Below, piece by piece: positions 1-8,587 of a DNA stretch of 64,000 bases. The notes below the pieces were generated by a model that did not search any database, was not told the DNA's origin, and worked only from the letters and a program-made list of their open reading frames with translations. Positions within the stretch are counted from its first letter, which is position 1, and each line of letters opens with the position of its first letter. Position numbers and translations under genes: made by a program. This stretch comes from Armatimonadota bacterium (GTDB lineage Bacteria > Sysuimicrobiota > Sysuimicrobiia > Sysuimicrobiales > Kaftiobacteriaceae): positions 32,763 through 96,762 of the forward strand of contig JAVKHY010000009.1 of NCBI GenBank assembly GCA_031459765.1, written 5' to 3'.

Positions 1-289
1 ACAGGGGAATGACGCCCTTTTCCTGATAGACGATGGAAATTCCCCGGCGCGCCGCCTCCGTAGGGTTTCGAGGAAAGGGCACGCGGGAGCCCCGATACCA
101 CAGCTCTCCCGTGTCAGGGGCGTAGGCCCCGACCAAAATCTTCATCAGGGTCGACTTGCCGGCGCCGTTCTCCCCGACCACCCCGACAATCTCACGGGGG
201 CGGACGGCCAGGCCGACGTTCTCCAGGGCGCACACTACGGTATCGAAGGTCTTGGAGACACCGGCAACCTCGAGCACCGGCGGCTGCAT
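1..289 (-). CDS. Sugar-type ABC transporter ATP-binding protein, N-terminal fragment
   Basis: The reading frame runs off the left edge, so only about 96 N-terminal residues are present. It is a nucleotide-binding subunit of an ABC importer. A Walker A motif GENGAGKST sits near residues 39-47 and a Q-loop-like VYQEKG near the edge. The GENGAGKSTLMKIL context is typical of RbsA/MglA-type carbohydrate ATPases, which have two fused ATPase domains and power uptake at the inner face of the membrane. I chose the ATG at 289; an in-frame GTG at 298 is an alternative and neither has a strong ribosome binding site. It lies 77 bp downstream of the binding-protein gene and is probably co-transcribed with it. 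The substrate cannot be told from the sequence. Confidence 0.85.
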   Translation of the reverse strand, partial: MQPPVLEVAGVSKTFDTVVCALENVGLAVRPREIVGVVGENGAGKSTLMKILVGAYAPDTGELWYRGSRVPFPRNPTEAARRGISIVYQEKGVIPL

Positions 290-366
290 CGGGATCACTC
301 GAACTCGGGCGGTGGCCGGCGGTCAACGCCGGCCACCGCGAGAGGATCGGCGGGACCCACCGGCGG

Positions 367-1806
367 CTACACCCAGACCGGCTCCGTCTTCAGCTCCGGA
401 GGGAACCCCTTGGCGTATTCCTGCGCCTGTTCCCAGGTGTCCGCCCAGCGGAAGTCGAGGAAGTGCTTGTGCAGCGCGGCGACATGCTTCTTCAGAGCCT
501 GAATGCTGCCGAACTTCCTGAGCTTGGCCGGGAAGTAATAGTCATGCTGCCCCAGATGCGTGCCGCCGCCGGCATGGCGGTCGTAGGCCAGACCGAGCTC
601 CTGGCACTTCGAGAGCGAGAGACGCCGAAAGTCATAGGGGTAGTTGGGCGTCTTCGCCTTCATCTGCTTGAGAATCTTCTCCAGATTCTCCGCGGTCGGG
701 CCCAGCTTGAAGTTCGGATGGTAAATCAGCCGCGCCCCCCTGGCCAGCTCCTCGATCTCTCCAGGCCGCCCGTAGCAGTCGATCCGACCGGCCTGCACCA
801 TCTCATCCTTCAGCGGATACCAGGCGCCCACACACATGTCGTAGAGCATGGGGACCATGCGCCCGCCAAAGTAGGGGATGGCAAACCCGGCGGTCACCAG
901 GAAGTTGCCCTTCAGGATGGCCTCCGCCGTGGTCATCTCCATATCCCGGGAAGCGGTGTAGGGGCCCAGCTTCAGGCCGCGGTCTTCGCACGCCTTCAGG
1001 GCGCCCATGGTCTGGGAATCGTTGGCGCCCCACAACGCCTCGTAGTCGGTCCGGATGGCCAGCGACGCTTCGGCCGCCTTGCGGCCCCCCTCGTAGTTCC
1101 ACTCCCCGTATTGGTGACCGAGAACCTGCATCTCGGGATAGAACTGCCAGGCCTGGAAGACGCCGAGGTTGATATAGACGGTGGAGCAGGTGGCCACCGT
1201 CTTGTGCGCCTGATGGTGCAGCAGTTTCCGCTTCCCGTTCCGCCGCATCTTTTCGAACAGCAGCATCAGGGGGAGGAACGTCTGCTCGTCGGAGAGCGGC
1301 GTGTTGTCGACGACCCATCGCGGGCCGAGGTCGCCCGGGAAGATGTCCCCGGTGTAGCCGAAGTGGGTGGCCATGAACACATTGCGTTCGTTGCAGATCT
1401 TGGTCAGCGCGGGCATGATGGCCGCCGAGGGGCAGTTGTAGATGATCGCCTTGGCCCCGGCGGCGATCATGCTCTCGGTGGTCTGGATCCAGGCCGCATC
1501 GGACTCGGCCACCGCGCCGGCGAACTTCAGGCCGAGCTGCCGGCAGGCCTGCTCGCTGGCCTGGTAGCACATCATCAGGTACTCCTGGGCCAACCCCCAG
1601 GTGATGTGCCCGATGGTGAACCGTTCGCCGGGTTTGGCGTTCTGATACTGGCGGGCGAGTTTGCGCCTCTCGTCAGCAGCCGCGGCGGCTTCCGCCTTTG
1701 TCGGTGTCGGGACGAAGGATCGGGCGTAGGTCCCCGCCCACAGCCCCATGCCGGTCAGTGCCGCGCCGCGAACGAATTCGCGGCGGGTCAACCCGCTTGT
1801 GCCCAT
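367..1806 (-). CDS. Tat-exported sugar-type ABC substrate-binding protein
   Basis: A 479-aa extracytoplasmic solute-binding protein of the periplasmic-binding/LacI-like type that would deliver ligand to the ABC importer encoded just downstream. The N-terminus has a twin-arginine signal (TRREF at residues 7-11, then a hydrophobic stretch to about residue 30), so it is probably exported folded. I chose the ATG at 1806, not the longer frame from 1908, because a strong Shine-Dalgarno (GGAGGGGGG) lies just upstream and the Tat signal starts there. The mature part has the alternating strand/helix pattern of the family (IGHITWG, AAGAKAIIYNCPS, EALWGANDSQTMGAL). At 479 aa it is longer than most sugar-binding proteins (about 320-360 aa), with a C-terminal extension of unknown role. 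The ligand is unknown. Confidence 0.82.
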   Translation of the reverse strand: MGTSGLTRREFVRGAALTGMGLWAGTYARSFVPTPTKAEAAAAADERRKLARQYQNAKPGERFTIGHITWGLAQEYLMMCYQASEQACRQLGLKFAGAVAESDAAWIQTTESMIAAGAKAIIYNCPSAAIMPALTKICNERNVFMATHFGYTGDIFPGDLGPRWVVDNTPLSDEQTFLPLMLLFEKMRRNGKRKLLHHQAHKTVATCSTVYINLGVFQAWQFYPEMQVLGHQYGEWNYEGGRKAAEASLAIRTDYEALWGANDSQTMGALKACEDRGLKLGPYTASRDMEMTTAEAILKGNFLVTAGFAIPYFGGRMVPMLYDMCVGAWYPLKDEMVQAGRIDCYGRPGEIEELARGARLIYHPNFKLGPTAENLEKILKQMKAKTPNYPYDFRRLSLSKCQELGLAYDRHAGGGTHLGQHDYYFPAKLRKFGSIQALKKHVAALHKHFLDFRWADTWEQAQEYAKGFPPELKTEPVWV

Positions 1807-2116
1807 CTTCTCCCCCCTCCTCGTCTGGGCGTCGCTCTGAATCCGCTCATGGGCCACTGGCCGCGCACCGTTTCCCGGCGCGCGGCTAATGTACGGACAT
1901 CTTGTCATCCGTCCGACATCTAGAGTCTAAGAGGGAGATACACCGATGGCTATCGGGCGTGGGGCGGATTTCGAACCCGGATCAAACGTTCTGCGCGCCA
2001 CGCGCGGAAGGTTCGCTGGGCGTCCATCGCACCGTCGGCTCGGAGCCGCCCCGACCGCGTCGCTTCGGTTCGCCAGGTGGCCGAGGTACGCTCGGCCGTA
2101 CAGCCGGGCGATCCCT
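1807..2116. other. Intergenic region between the PfpI gene and the ABC importer
   Basis: About 310 bp with no supported gene. It contains the ribosome binding site of the binding-protein gene and the candidate operator at 1889-1919. Reading frames across it look like chance frames in GC-rich DNA. Confidence 0.5.
1889..1919 (-). promoter_or_regulatory. Candidate operator upstream of the ABC transporter
   Basis: On the minus strand this holds a 12-bp palindromic core ATGTCCGTACAT (1889-1900) and a related half site ATGTCGGAC about 10 bp further upstream. Paired sites of this kind resemble GntR/FadR-type operators, which commonly control sugar uptake genes. It lies about 85-110 bp upstream of the binding-protein start. 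No regulator gene is next to it. Confidence 0.25.
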
Positions 2117-2701
2117 TCAGGCCGCCTTGCGATGCTCGATCCGGGTGCCGAGTGCCTCCAGGAACCTGGCCAGCCACGCGGGATGGGCCGGCCAGGCCGG
2201 GGCGGTGATCAGCATCTCGTCCGCCACCGCCTGATCCACCGGCACATCGACCCACGTCGCGCCCGCCAGCTTCACCTCCGGGCCGACGGCGGAGTAGCCG
2301 GTGCACCGTCTGCCCCGCAGGACGTCCGCCGCCGCCAGCACCTGCACGCCGTGGCAGATGGCGGCGATGGGCTTGCCGACTTGCGCGAAGTGCCGGACAA
2401 TCTCCAGGACCCGCGGCTGCAGGCGGATGTACTCGGGCGCCCGCCCGCCGGGGATGACCAGGCCGTCATAGTCGGTCTCCCGGATCTCGTCGAAGGTCGC
2501 GTTGAGGGTGAAGTTATGGCCGCGCTTTTCGCTGTAGGTCTGATCCCCTTCGAAGTCGTGCACCGCCGTCCGCACCGCCTCGCCCTGCTTCTTGCCCGGA
2601 CAGGCGGCGTGGACCGTATGGCCGACCATCTGCAGGGCCTGGAACGGGACCATCACCTCGTAGTCCTCGACGTAGTCCCCCACGAGCATCAGGATCTTCA
2701 T
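2117..2701 (-). CDS. DJ-1/PfpI superfamily protein
   Basis: A 194-aa cytoplasmic protein of the DJ-1/PfpI class I glutamine-amidotransferase-like fold. The nucleophile elbow is AICHGVQVL with Cys116 followed by His117, as in PfpI-type enzymes. Acidic residues near the N-terminus (VEDYE, residues 11-15) fit the conserved Glu that pairs with the Cys. Members act as proteases, glyoxalases/deglycases or stress chaperones, and the exact reaction cannot be assigned. It is the last gene of a coupled operon: its ATG overlaps the stop of the upstream gene by one base (TAATG), and AAAGGAGG precedes it. Confidence 0.88.
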   Translation of the reverse strand: MKILMLVGDYVEDYEVMVPFQALQMVGHTVHAACPGKKQGEAVRTAVHDFEGDQTYSEKRGHNFTLNATFDEIRETDYDGLVIPGGRAPEYIRLQPRVLEIVRHFAQVGKPIAAICHGVQVLAAADVLRGRRCTGYSAVGPEVKLAGATWVDVPVDQAVADEMLITAPAWPAHPAWLARFLEALGTRIEHRKAA

Positions 2702-3231
2702 TACCCACCCTCCTTTCCGACTTCTCGCCCTGACTCACCGTCAGCGACGTGGCATTCCAGGTTGCCGAAGGCCTCCATGAGCGCCCGGAGCTCCCCGTCC
2801 CCAAGAGATCCGGAGAGCTCCACCTGCACGGTGCGCCGGGTCCGGTCGCAGTAGCACTGCAGCCGGGCCGCCGGCACCAACCGGCGGAAGACGATCCCTT
2901 CGCGCCGCCGGCCGCACTGAAACTGGGCCGTGTGCCCACCGGCCGGCATGGCTCCGGCCGTCGTCACCTCGGCCAGCGGCGCCCTCATGGGGCGCAGGCG
3001 GCCCGGGCTGATGCGGACCACGAGATCCGCCCGGATCCCCCGCAGGCGATCCACCACCACATGACGCGTCTCCCCGGCCGCCACCCACTGCCGCCCCCCC
3101 TGGCGCAGGGTCGTCTGCACGTCGGGGGCGACGGTGGCGCGGGTAATGGCCCAGGGCTCGGGCAGGATGAAGGCGACGAAAGCCGCCGCCCCCGTGATCG
3201 GATTGAAGGCTTCCAGGGTTCTCTTCGCCAG
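2701..3231 (-). CDS. Conserved-looking hypothetical protein of the twin-ArsA operon
   Basis: About 176 aa, unrecognised. The start is uncertain: no ATG, GTG or TTG lies near the end of the preceding ArsA-like gene. The best candidate is a CTG at 3231, with GGAGG 7 bases upstream; a GTG well inside the protein would be the next choice. The frame is open further upstream inside the ArsA gene, so a programmed frameshift fusion is also possible. The product looks beta-rich with scattered hydrophobic strands. It has two cysteine-containing stretches (QFQCGRR and LQCYCDR) and a charged C-terminus, with no obvious signal peptide. It sits between an ArsA-like ATPase and the PfpI gene, with a one-base overlap to the latter. 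Confidence 0.6.
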   Translation of the reverse strand: MAKRTLEAFNPITGAAAFVAFILPEPWAITRATVAPDVQTTLRQGGRQWVAAGETRHVVVDRLRGIRADLVVRISPGRLRPMRAPLAEVTTAGAMPAGGHTAQFQCGRRREGIVFRRLVPAARLQCYCDRTRRTVQVELSGSLGDGELRALMEAFGNLECHVADGESGREVGKEGG

Positions 3232-3248
3232 CGCGGCGCCTCCGCAAC

Positions 3249-4262
3249 TCAGGCGAACAGCACCTGCGCCACACGCTCCAGGACCGGCACACCGCGGACC
3301 TCCGTCTCGAAGAGCGGGACGACGGCGCGCACCATGCCGGGGAAGGCCCGGGCGATCTCCTCGCGGTAGGCCTCCTGCGCGATGACCCGGTTGAGGACGA
3401 ACTGCGGCGTGGTCTCCGTGACCAGGCCGCGCTCGATGACCCCGTTGACGATGACCCCGCCGACGGGAATGCCGAACTCGTGGAACCAGGAGATGAACCG
3501 TCTGATCACCGCGATGGGCAGTGCCTCCGGCAGGGTGACGAAGAAGAACGCCGTCAGCGCGCTGTCGGTGAGCAGCCGCCGGGCGGCCTCGATGCGATCG
3601 CGAAACCGCAGCAGGTAATCCAGCAGCGGATCGGCCTCGTCCTTCTTGCTGTAGGAGAGGAGGCGGCGCAGGGAGCGCGCCTCCTCGCGACTGCGCACCA
3701 TCTTCTGCACCCACATCGCGTACACGGCGGACATCCCCAGCAGCCGCCGGGCGTTGGCGGTCGGCGCCGTATCGAAGACGTACACCTCGTACTCGTCGCG
3801 GAAGATGATGTCGATCATGCTCTCGAACATCGCCGATTCCTCGAAGGCCGGGTTCATCGTGGCCGACTCGACAAAGGCGTCGGCTCTGGTGCGGATCTCA
3901 GCATATTTGAGGAACCAGTCGATCTTCTCTTTGATCTCCCGCTTCGATCGCTCGATGGTCTCCCGCGTGTCGATCTCGTGCGCCCACAGCGACGGCACGC
4001 CGGCCACCGGCGTGGCGCGGCCGAACACATCCTGGTCCAGCAGGCCGCTCAGACTGTGCACCGGATTGGTGGAGACCAGCAGGACGCGGCGGCCCTGGCG
4101 GGCCAGGGCCAGGGCCGCCGCGCCGGCCATCACGGTCTTGCCGACCCCGCCCTTGCCGCCGAAATAGAGGTATTTCAATGTGGGCATCGCGTCGACGACC
4201 TGACGCATCGACCGCTCCACCAGGGCCTCCCAGCCGGCCGGTCTAGTCAGTTGCTGGACCAC
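3249..4262 (-). CDS. ArsA/Get3-like ATPase, second paralogue
   Basis: A 337-aa P-loop ATPase of the ArsA/GET3 family with a deviant Walker A, GGKGGVGKT, at residues 35-43. Switch-type motifs follow: VSTNPVHSLSG and VFDTAPTANARRLL, close to the family DTAPTGHTLR signature. Family members use nucleotide-driven dimerisation to power a membrane partner (ArsB-type pump) or to carry hydrophobic clients. I prefer the GTG at 4262, because GGAGGG lies 7 bases upstream; a TTG at 4277 and an ATG at the 26th codon are alternatives. It overlaps the upstream paralogue by 20 bp. The N-terminal extension before the P-loop is unusual. No metal-binding Cys triad of arsenite-responsive ArsA is evident, so a role in arsenite efflux is not supported. 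Confidence 0.85.
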   Translation of the reverse strand: MVQQLTRPAGWEALVERSMRQVVDAMPTLKYLYFGGKGGVGKTVMAGAAALALARQGRRVLLVSTNPVHSLSGLLDQDVFGRATPVAGVPSLWAHEIDTRETIERSKREIKEKIDWFLKYAEIRTRADAFVESATMNPAFEESAMFESMIDIIFRDEYEVYVFDTAPTANARRLLGMSAVYAMWVQKMVRSREEARSLRRLLSYSKKDEADPLLDYLLRFRDRIEAARRLLTDSALTAFFFVTLPEALPIAVIRRFISWFHEFGIPVGGVIVNGVIERGLVTETTPQFVLNRVIAQEAYREEIARAFPGMVRAVVPLFETEVRGVPVLERVAQVLFA

Positions 4263-5262
4263 GCCCGTTCCCTCCAAACATGGCGTCGGCCATCCGCTCG
4301 ATCATCGCCAGGCCGGTCACGTCCCGCTCGAACTCAGGGACGTAGGCCAGGACCTCCCCCCCGAACAGCGTACGGATCTCCTCCAGGTGGCCCCGCTGCA
4401 TCTGCAGGCGGCGACGCAGGTACTCGGGGATGTCCTGCTGGGCCAGGGTTTCGGGCAGGACGCGGTTCACGATGTACCCGCTGATCGGCACCTGGAACTT
4501 GGCGAACAGCTGGGCGGCCTTCCGTGTATCCAACAGGGCCATCTCCTCGGGGATGATGACAAAGAAGAAGGCGGTGCGGGCGGCATCGGTCAGGATACTG
4601 CTGCTGATGGTGATGCGCCGGCGGATGTCCTGCAGCTCGGCCAGGATCAGATCTTCTTGGAGCTGCTCCCCCTTCATCCGCGCCGCCATCTCCGCGTACT
4701 GCTGCATCTCTTCCCGCAGCCGGGTGATGCGCTCGATCCACTCGTCGTAGACGCTGGCCATGCTCAGGTAGTAGAGGGCGTGGCCGAGGGGCACCAGATC
4801 GTAGATGAAGTAGTCGTACCCCCCGGTCACGACGATATCCACCACCTGGTCGAAGATCGCGCTCTCCTCCATGGCCGGTTCGGCCGACGCCGCCGCGATG
4901 TAGTGCTCGATCTCCTCCGGCACGCGGTCGAACCCGTACATGTCGAGGATCTTCTGGCGGATCTCCTGCTGGTAGGCGCGGATCCGCTGGTCGGCGTCGA
5001 TCTCCTGGGCAAACAACCCCGGCACGATCTCCACGGGGCCCCGGCCGAAGATGTCGCGCTGGAAGATATCGGACAGCGACGCCTGGGGGTCCACGGAGAA
5101 CACCAGTACCTTGTATCCCCGGCGCGCCAGATGGTAGGCGGTGGCCGCGGAGAAGGTCGTCTTCCCCAGCCCGCCCTTGCCGCCGAACATGATGTATCGG
5201 CGGTCGGGGAAGTCCGTGAAGTATCGCGCCAGCCGGCTGCCCGCCGGCTCAGGAGAGGGCAT
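4243..5262 (-). CDS. ArsA/Get3-like ATPase, first paralogue
   Basis: A 339-aa ArsA/GET3-family ATPase. The Walker A motif GGKGGLGKTT is at about residues 27-36, and FSVDPQASLSDIF matches the family switch I region. The usual DTAPTGHTLR motif is altered to DLVPLGHALYYL, so it may have lost or changed catalytic behaviour relative to its neighbour. A long charged, probably coiled segment (about residues 180-220) is rich in E, M and R. The start ATG follows AAGGAT and overlaps the 93-aa gene upstream by 14 bp. The pair of adjacent diverged paralogues suggests a heterodimeric ATPase that mimics the two-domain ArsA. Confidence 0.87.
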   Translation of the reverse strand: MPSPEPAGSRLARYFTDFPDRRYIMFGGKGGLGKTTFSAATAYHLARRGYKVLVFSVDPQASLSDIFQRDIFGRGPVEIVPGLFAQEIDADQRIRAYQQEIRQKILDMYGFDRVPEEIEHYIAAASAEPAMEESAIFDQVVDIVVTGGYDYFIYDLVPLGHALYYLSMASVYDEWIERITRLREEMQQYAEMAARMKGEQLQEDLILAELQDIRRRITISSSILTDAARTAFFFVIIPEEMALLDTRKAAQLFAKFQVPISGYIVNRVLPETLAQQDIPEYLRRRLQMQRGHLEEIRTLFGGEVLAYVPEFERDVTGLAMIERMADAMFGGNGRGPATD

Positions 5263-5530
5263 CGGTCAGATCCTTCTCCCGGAGCATGCTGCGCTTCCAG
5301 GTAGAGATCTGGGGGACGACATAGGGCAGCAGCCGCAGCGAGTAGTAGGGGGGCAGGATCGGCACGCCCAGCAGATCCCCCATGGTGATGAGAATGAAGA
5401 GGTGCTCCATGCTGCCGCGGGTCTTGAGGGCGTGCCGCGTCATCTCGTGGGCTGCCATGCCGTAGACGAAATCCTTGAGGCTGCGCCTCGCCCGCTCCAG
5501 GAACGCCGGCTTCTCGTCAGGATGCTTCAT
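5249..5530 (-). CDS. Small hypothetical protein coupled to the twin ArsA genes
   Basis: 93 aa, unrecognised. A charged amphipathic N-terminus (FLERARRSLKDF) is followed by a hydrophobic central segment (HLFILITMGDLLGVPILPP) that could be a membrane anchor or a buried helix, then a basic tail. Residues such as HEMTRHALKTRGSMEH and PILPPYYSLRLLPY look like conserved motifs, not low-complexity sequence. The ATG overlaps the upstream stop (ATGA) and AGGAG lies 7 bases before it. It could be a client or membrane adaptor for the ArsA-like ATPases, but this is inferred only from position. Confidence 0.75.
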   Translation of the reverse strand: MKHPDEKPAFLERARRSLKDFVYGMAAHEMTRHALKTRGSMEHLFILITMGDLLGVPILPPYYSLRLLPYVVPQISTWKRSMLREKDLTDALS

Positions 5531-6009
5531 GTCTTGTCTCCTGTGCCGCTCCGCTTGGCCCGCAGGCGCTGCTGGATACGCTCAACCAGCAGGTGCTCCT
5601 CCCAGCCCGTGATGCGTTCGCGCCCGTCCAGAAGGAACGTCGGATAGCGGCGGATCCGGTGGCGCAGGGACGCCATGAACCAGTGGAGGGAGGGCGGGGC
5701 GACAATGCGGATGACGACGCTCCGGCCGAACCGCTGCTGGATGGCATGCAGCAGGGCCCACAGCCGCCGATACTCCTCCCGCATCGCCGGCGGATACCGC
5801 CGGACCTCGTCCCGGTGCACCGTCCGCCCCACCCCGACGAGGTCGATCGCCGACCCCTCACGCATCAGGGTCAGGCCCGAGGCGAGGAGGATGGGAGCGA
5901 AAACCTCGACACGGACAGGCGGCGGCGGAGCAGGCGGCGGCTCCGGCCACTCCGTCGGGCCGGCTCCCGCCACCGGGCGAATCCGGACGACCTTCCGGCG
6001 ATGCGGCAA
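5527..6009 (-). CDS. Hypothetical protein with thioredoxin-fold-like C-terminus
   Basis: 160 aa from a TTG start at 6009, chosen because GAGGA lies 8 bases upstream and the frame before it runs into the intergenic hairpin and cstA. A basic, proline-rich N-terminus (residues 1-35) is followed by VRVEVFAPI and, near the C-terminus, RYPTFLLDGRERITGW. The last stretch resembles the cis-Pro strand of thioredoxin-like proteins. No CxxC is visible, so it is not a classical redox protein. It is coupled by ATGA to the following 93-aa gene. Function unknown. Confidence 0.68.
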   Translation of the reverse strand: MPHRRKVVRIRPVAGAGPTEWPEPPPAPPPPVRVEVFAPILLASGLTLMREGSAIDLVGVGRTVHRDEVRRYPPAMREEYRRLWALLHAIQQRFGRSVVIRIVAPPSLHWFMASLRHRIRRYPTFLLDGRERITGWEEHLLVERIQQRLRAKRSGTGDKT

Positions 6010-6050
6010 ATACGCGTTCCTCGTGCCCCGGATGTCTCGACCCGGGCGGC

Positions 6051-6080
6051 GGCGGTGGGAGGGAGCCTCCTCCCACCGCC
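6051..6080 (-). terminator. Intergenic hairpin after cstA
   Basis: A perfect 12-bp inverted repeat (GGCGGTGGGAGG/CCTCCCACCGCC) with a 6-base loop, directly downstream of the cstA stop. No T-tract follows, so it may be a 3'-end stabiliser or partial terminator that lowers expression of the distal operon, not a full intrinsic terminator. Confidence 0.5.
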
Positions 6081-6092
6081 CCAACATCGATT

Positions 6093-7868
6093 CTAGCCGG
6101 CGGGCGCCCGGCGGAGGGAGACCACCGCCTTCGAGAACGACCGCACCCCGTCCAGGGCCAGCACCACCGCCAGAATGACCAGCGCAAAGGCGATGATCGC
6201 CGCCACCAGATTGCCGAAGACAAAGGCCGCGGCCAGGCCGGGCTTGAACGCCGCCTGCAGACTGACCCACCCCGTGACCAGGAGGGCGGCCACGGTCGTG
6301 ATGTACATGAACGCCGCCGGATAGGCCACCCACCGGTACGTCTTCCCCTGGTTGGCCAGCCAGATCGACACCAGCATCAGCGCCAGCCCGGCGAAGAGCT
6401 GGTTGGAGCCGCCGAACAGGATCCAGATGCGCGCCCAGAATCCGGTCCACAGGATGAGCAGGGTGAACAGAATCCCCACGATCGATCCGAAATGGGGGTT
6501 GCGGAACGCGGGGAAGCGCTCGCCGACCAGCTCGGCGCTGGCCACCCGCATGAAGCGCAGCACCAGCTGCATCACGGTCAGGGCCATGATGCACAGGAAG
6601 ATGGAGCCGAACGCCGCGCCGAAGGAGGTGGAGATGCCGAGAACGTTGAGGAACTTGGCCATCCCGCCGGCGAACACCGCCCCGCCGCCGCGGGCCAGTA
6701 CTTCCTTGTACCCGGCGAAACTGCCGAAGCCGGCCACGGCGAAGGTGAGGGCCAGCACGGCCAGCACGGCCTCGGTGTACATGGCCCCGGCCGTAACCGG
6801 CAGCGTGTCGGTCTCCTTCTCCAGCTGGCGCGACGTGCCGGAGGTCGTGACCAGGCTGTGCCAGCCGGAGATGGCTCCGCAGGCAATGGTCACGAACAGG
6901 ATCGGCCACAGCGGGGTGGCCACCCCGGGCGCCAGGACGCCGACGGCGTTGAACCCGGTGAAGGCGGGGAAGTCGCCGAACCCCGGCCAGCTGATCAGAA
7001 TCCCGACGATCGACCCCACGATGCCCACGATGACCAGCCAGAAGGATACGTAGTTCACGGGCTGGGCGAAGCGCCAGATCGGCAGCACCGAGCCCAGGTA
7101 GCAGAAGACCAGGGCCAGGATGCCCCAGATCCACACGCCCCAGGTCATGGGGCCGTAGGGGGTCATGTAAAAGACGTTCTTCACCTCTTTATCGGCGATC
7201 ACCACCGTGGAGCCGGCCAGCCCGTTGAACCACTCCACGATGCGGCTGAGCGGACCAGTCTGCCCCAGCCAGACGCCGACGAAGGCGATCACCACCGTGA
7301 CGATGGTCGTCGTGACCAGGTCCCGCTTCAGGCGGTAGGTCATGTGCCCGGCCAGCACGCCGGCCAGGGTGACGATGATGAAGCCGATGGGCACTTTGGG
7401 ATTCGCCATCAGCCCGGCCACGATGGACCCGAAGGCGCCCATGATGAGCAGCAGGTAGAAGTACAGGAAGGACAGGAGGATGTTGCGCGCGCGGGGCGAG
7501 ATCAACTTGTAGCTCAGCCCGCCCATGGTCAGCCCCTCGTGGCGCATGGCCATCATGGCGGAGGAGTAATCCTGGACCCAGCCGATGAACAGCACCCCCA
7601 GGATCAGCCAGAGCAGGGCCGGGAGCCATCCCCACTGCGCCGCCACGATGGGACCGACGATCGGCCCCAGGGCGGCGATGGATTTGAACTGGTAGCCGAA
7701 CAGCACGCTACCCGATGCGGGCATGAAATCCACGCCGTCCTGGTACAGCCGGGCCGGCGTCGCGCGATGGGGGTCTGGCTGCAGGACCAGCCGGTCCATG
7801 CGGGCGGCATAGAGCCGGTAGCCCAGCCAGACAATAATAATGGTGGCAACCAGCATCAGGGCTGCCAT
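6093..7868 (-). CDS. cstA: CstA family carbon starvation transporter
   Basis: A 591-aa polytopic inner-membrane protein of the CstA family, whose studied members take up peptides or pyruvate during carbon limitation. Family features include an N-terminal hydrophobic helix, FMPASGSVLFGYQFKSIAALGPIVGPI (about residues 48-74), GWVQDYSSAMMAMRHEG, and SGWHSLVTTSGTSRQLEKE. At least 14 hydrophobic segments are visible. The length sits between short Gram-positive CstA proteins and the roughly 700-aa E. coli form. The ATG at 7868 has a strong GGGGGAGG 7 bases upstream. It heads the operon containing the twin ArsA genes and is divergent from a nitroreductase gene. Confidence 0.93.
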   Translation of the reverse strand: MAALMLVATIIIVWLGYRLYAARMDRLVLQPDPHRATPARLYQDGVDFMPASGSVLFGYQFKSIAALGPIVGPIVAAQWGWLPALLWLILGVLFIGWVQDYSSAMMAMRHEGLTMGGLSYKLISPRARNILLSFLYFYLLLIMGAFGSIVAGLMANPKVPIGFIIVTLAGVLAGHMTYRLKRDLVTTTIVTVVIAFVGVWLGQTGPLSRIVEWFNGLAGSTVVIADKEVKNVFYMTPYGPMTWGVWIWGILALVFCYLGSVLPIWRFAQPVNYVSFWLVIVGIVGSIVGILISWPGFGDFPAFTGFNAVGVLAPGVATPLWPILFVTIACGAISGWHSLVTTSGTSRQLEKETDTLPVTAGAMYTEAVLAVLALTFAVAGFGSFAGYKEVLARGGGAVFAGGMAKFLNVLGISTSFGAAFGSIFLCIMALTVMQLVLRFMRVASAELVGERFPAFRNPHFGSIVGILFTLLILWTGFWARIWILFGGSNQLFAGLALMLVSIWLANQGKTYRWVAYPAAFMYITTVAALLVTGWVSLQAAFKPGLAAAFVFGNLVAAIIAFALVILAVVLALDGVRSFSKAVVSLRRAPAG

Positions 7869-8011
7869 AGAATCGCCTCCCCCGGGAGGGTCGATGCAGG
7901 CTCAATTTGCATTCTTTACCTCGAGCGCGTGCAGAACAATCAGGCCGGTGCAGTATTCGAAGATTCTTGAGCGACAACTCAGGAATCGACGGCAGCGGAG
8001 GAGGCGCAGCG

Positions 8012-8551
8012 ATGCGAGGCGTGGAGGAAGCCCTGGGGTTCTTCGCCACGGTGCGGGGGCGGCATTCCATACGCGCCTTCGCCGATCGGCCGGTCGCCTC
8101 GAAGACGCTGCAGGCCATCCTCGACGCCGCGAACCGGGCGCCGTCGGCGGGCAACCTGCAGGCCTATGAGATCTACGTCGTCACACACCTGACCACGCGG
8201 GAGGCCCTGGCCCGGGCGGCCCTTGACCAGATGTTCGTGGCTCAGGCCCCCGTGGTGCTGGTCTTCTGCGCCCATCCGACGCGCTCGGCGCGGAGGTACG
8301 GAGAGCGGGGGAGGACGCTGTACTGCCTCCAGGACGCGACGATCGCCTGCGCCTACGCCCAGCTGGCCGCCACGGCGCTGGGTCTGGCCACGGTGTGGGT
8401 GGGGGCCTTCGACGAGGAGGCCGTGAGGCGTGCCCTGGGCGCCCCTCCGGGCCTCCGGCCGGTGGCCATCCTGCCCGTCGGGTTCCCGGCGGAAGCGCCG
8501 GAGATCACCGGCCGACGGCCGCTGGAGGACCTGGTCCGCTACATCAGGTGA
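8012..8551 (+). CDS. Nitroreductase family protein
   Basis: A 179-aa flavin-dependent oxidoreductase of the nitroreductase family, probably a cytoplasmic FMN-binding homodimer using NAD(P)H. Motifs: RHSIRAFADRPV near the N-terminus (phosphate-binding Arg-Ser-x-Arg), ANRAPSAGNLQAYEIYVV, and the C-terminal GLATVWVGAF followed by PVAILPVGFPAE. The start is the ATG at 8012, with GGAGGAGG about 8 bases upstream; a longer frame from 7907 lacks such a site. The physiological substrate is unknown. It is divergent from cstA. Confidence 0.9.
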   Translation: MRGVEEALGFFATVRGRHSIRAFADRPVASKTLQAILDAANRAPSAGNLQAYEIYVVTHLTTREALARAALDQMFVAQAPVVLVFCAHPTRSARRYGERGRTLYCLQDATIACAYAQLAATALGLATVWVGAFDEEAVRRALGAPPGLRPVAILPVGFPAEAPEITGRRPLEDLVRYIR

Positions 8552-8587
8552 CAGAATCAGCTTGGGTGAGCGATGATGAGAGCGAGA

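Noticed and set aside
1960..1985. A tRNA T-arm-like stretch (CGGGTTCGAAATCC on the minus strand)
   Set aside because: The stem pairs poorly, and no acceptor, D- or anticodon arm can be drawn around it.
3249..5262. Arsenite efflux operon
   Set aside because: The ATPases belong to the ArsA/Get3 family, but no ArsB, ArsC, ArsD or ArsR gene is nearby and no arsenite-binding Cys triad is visible.
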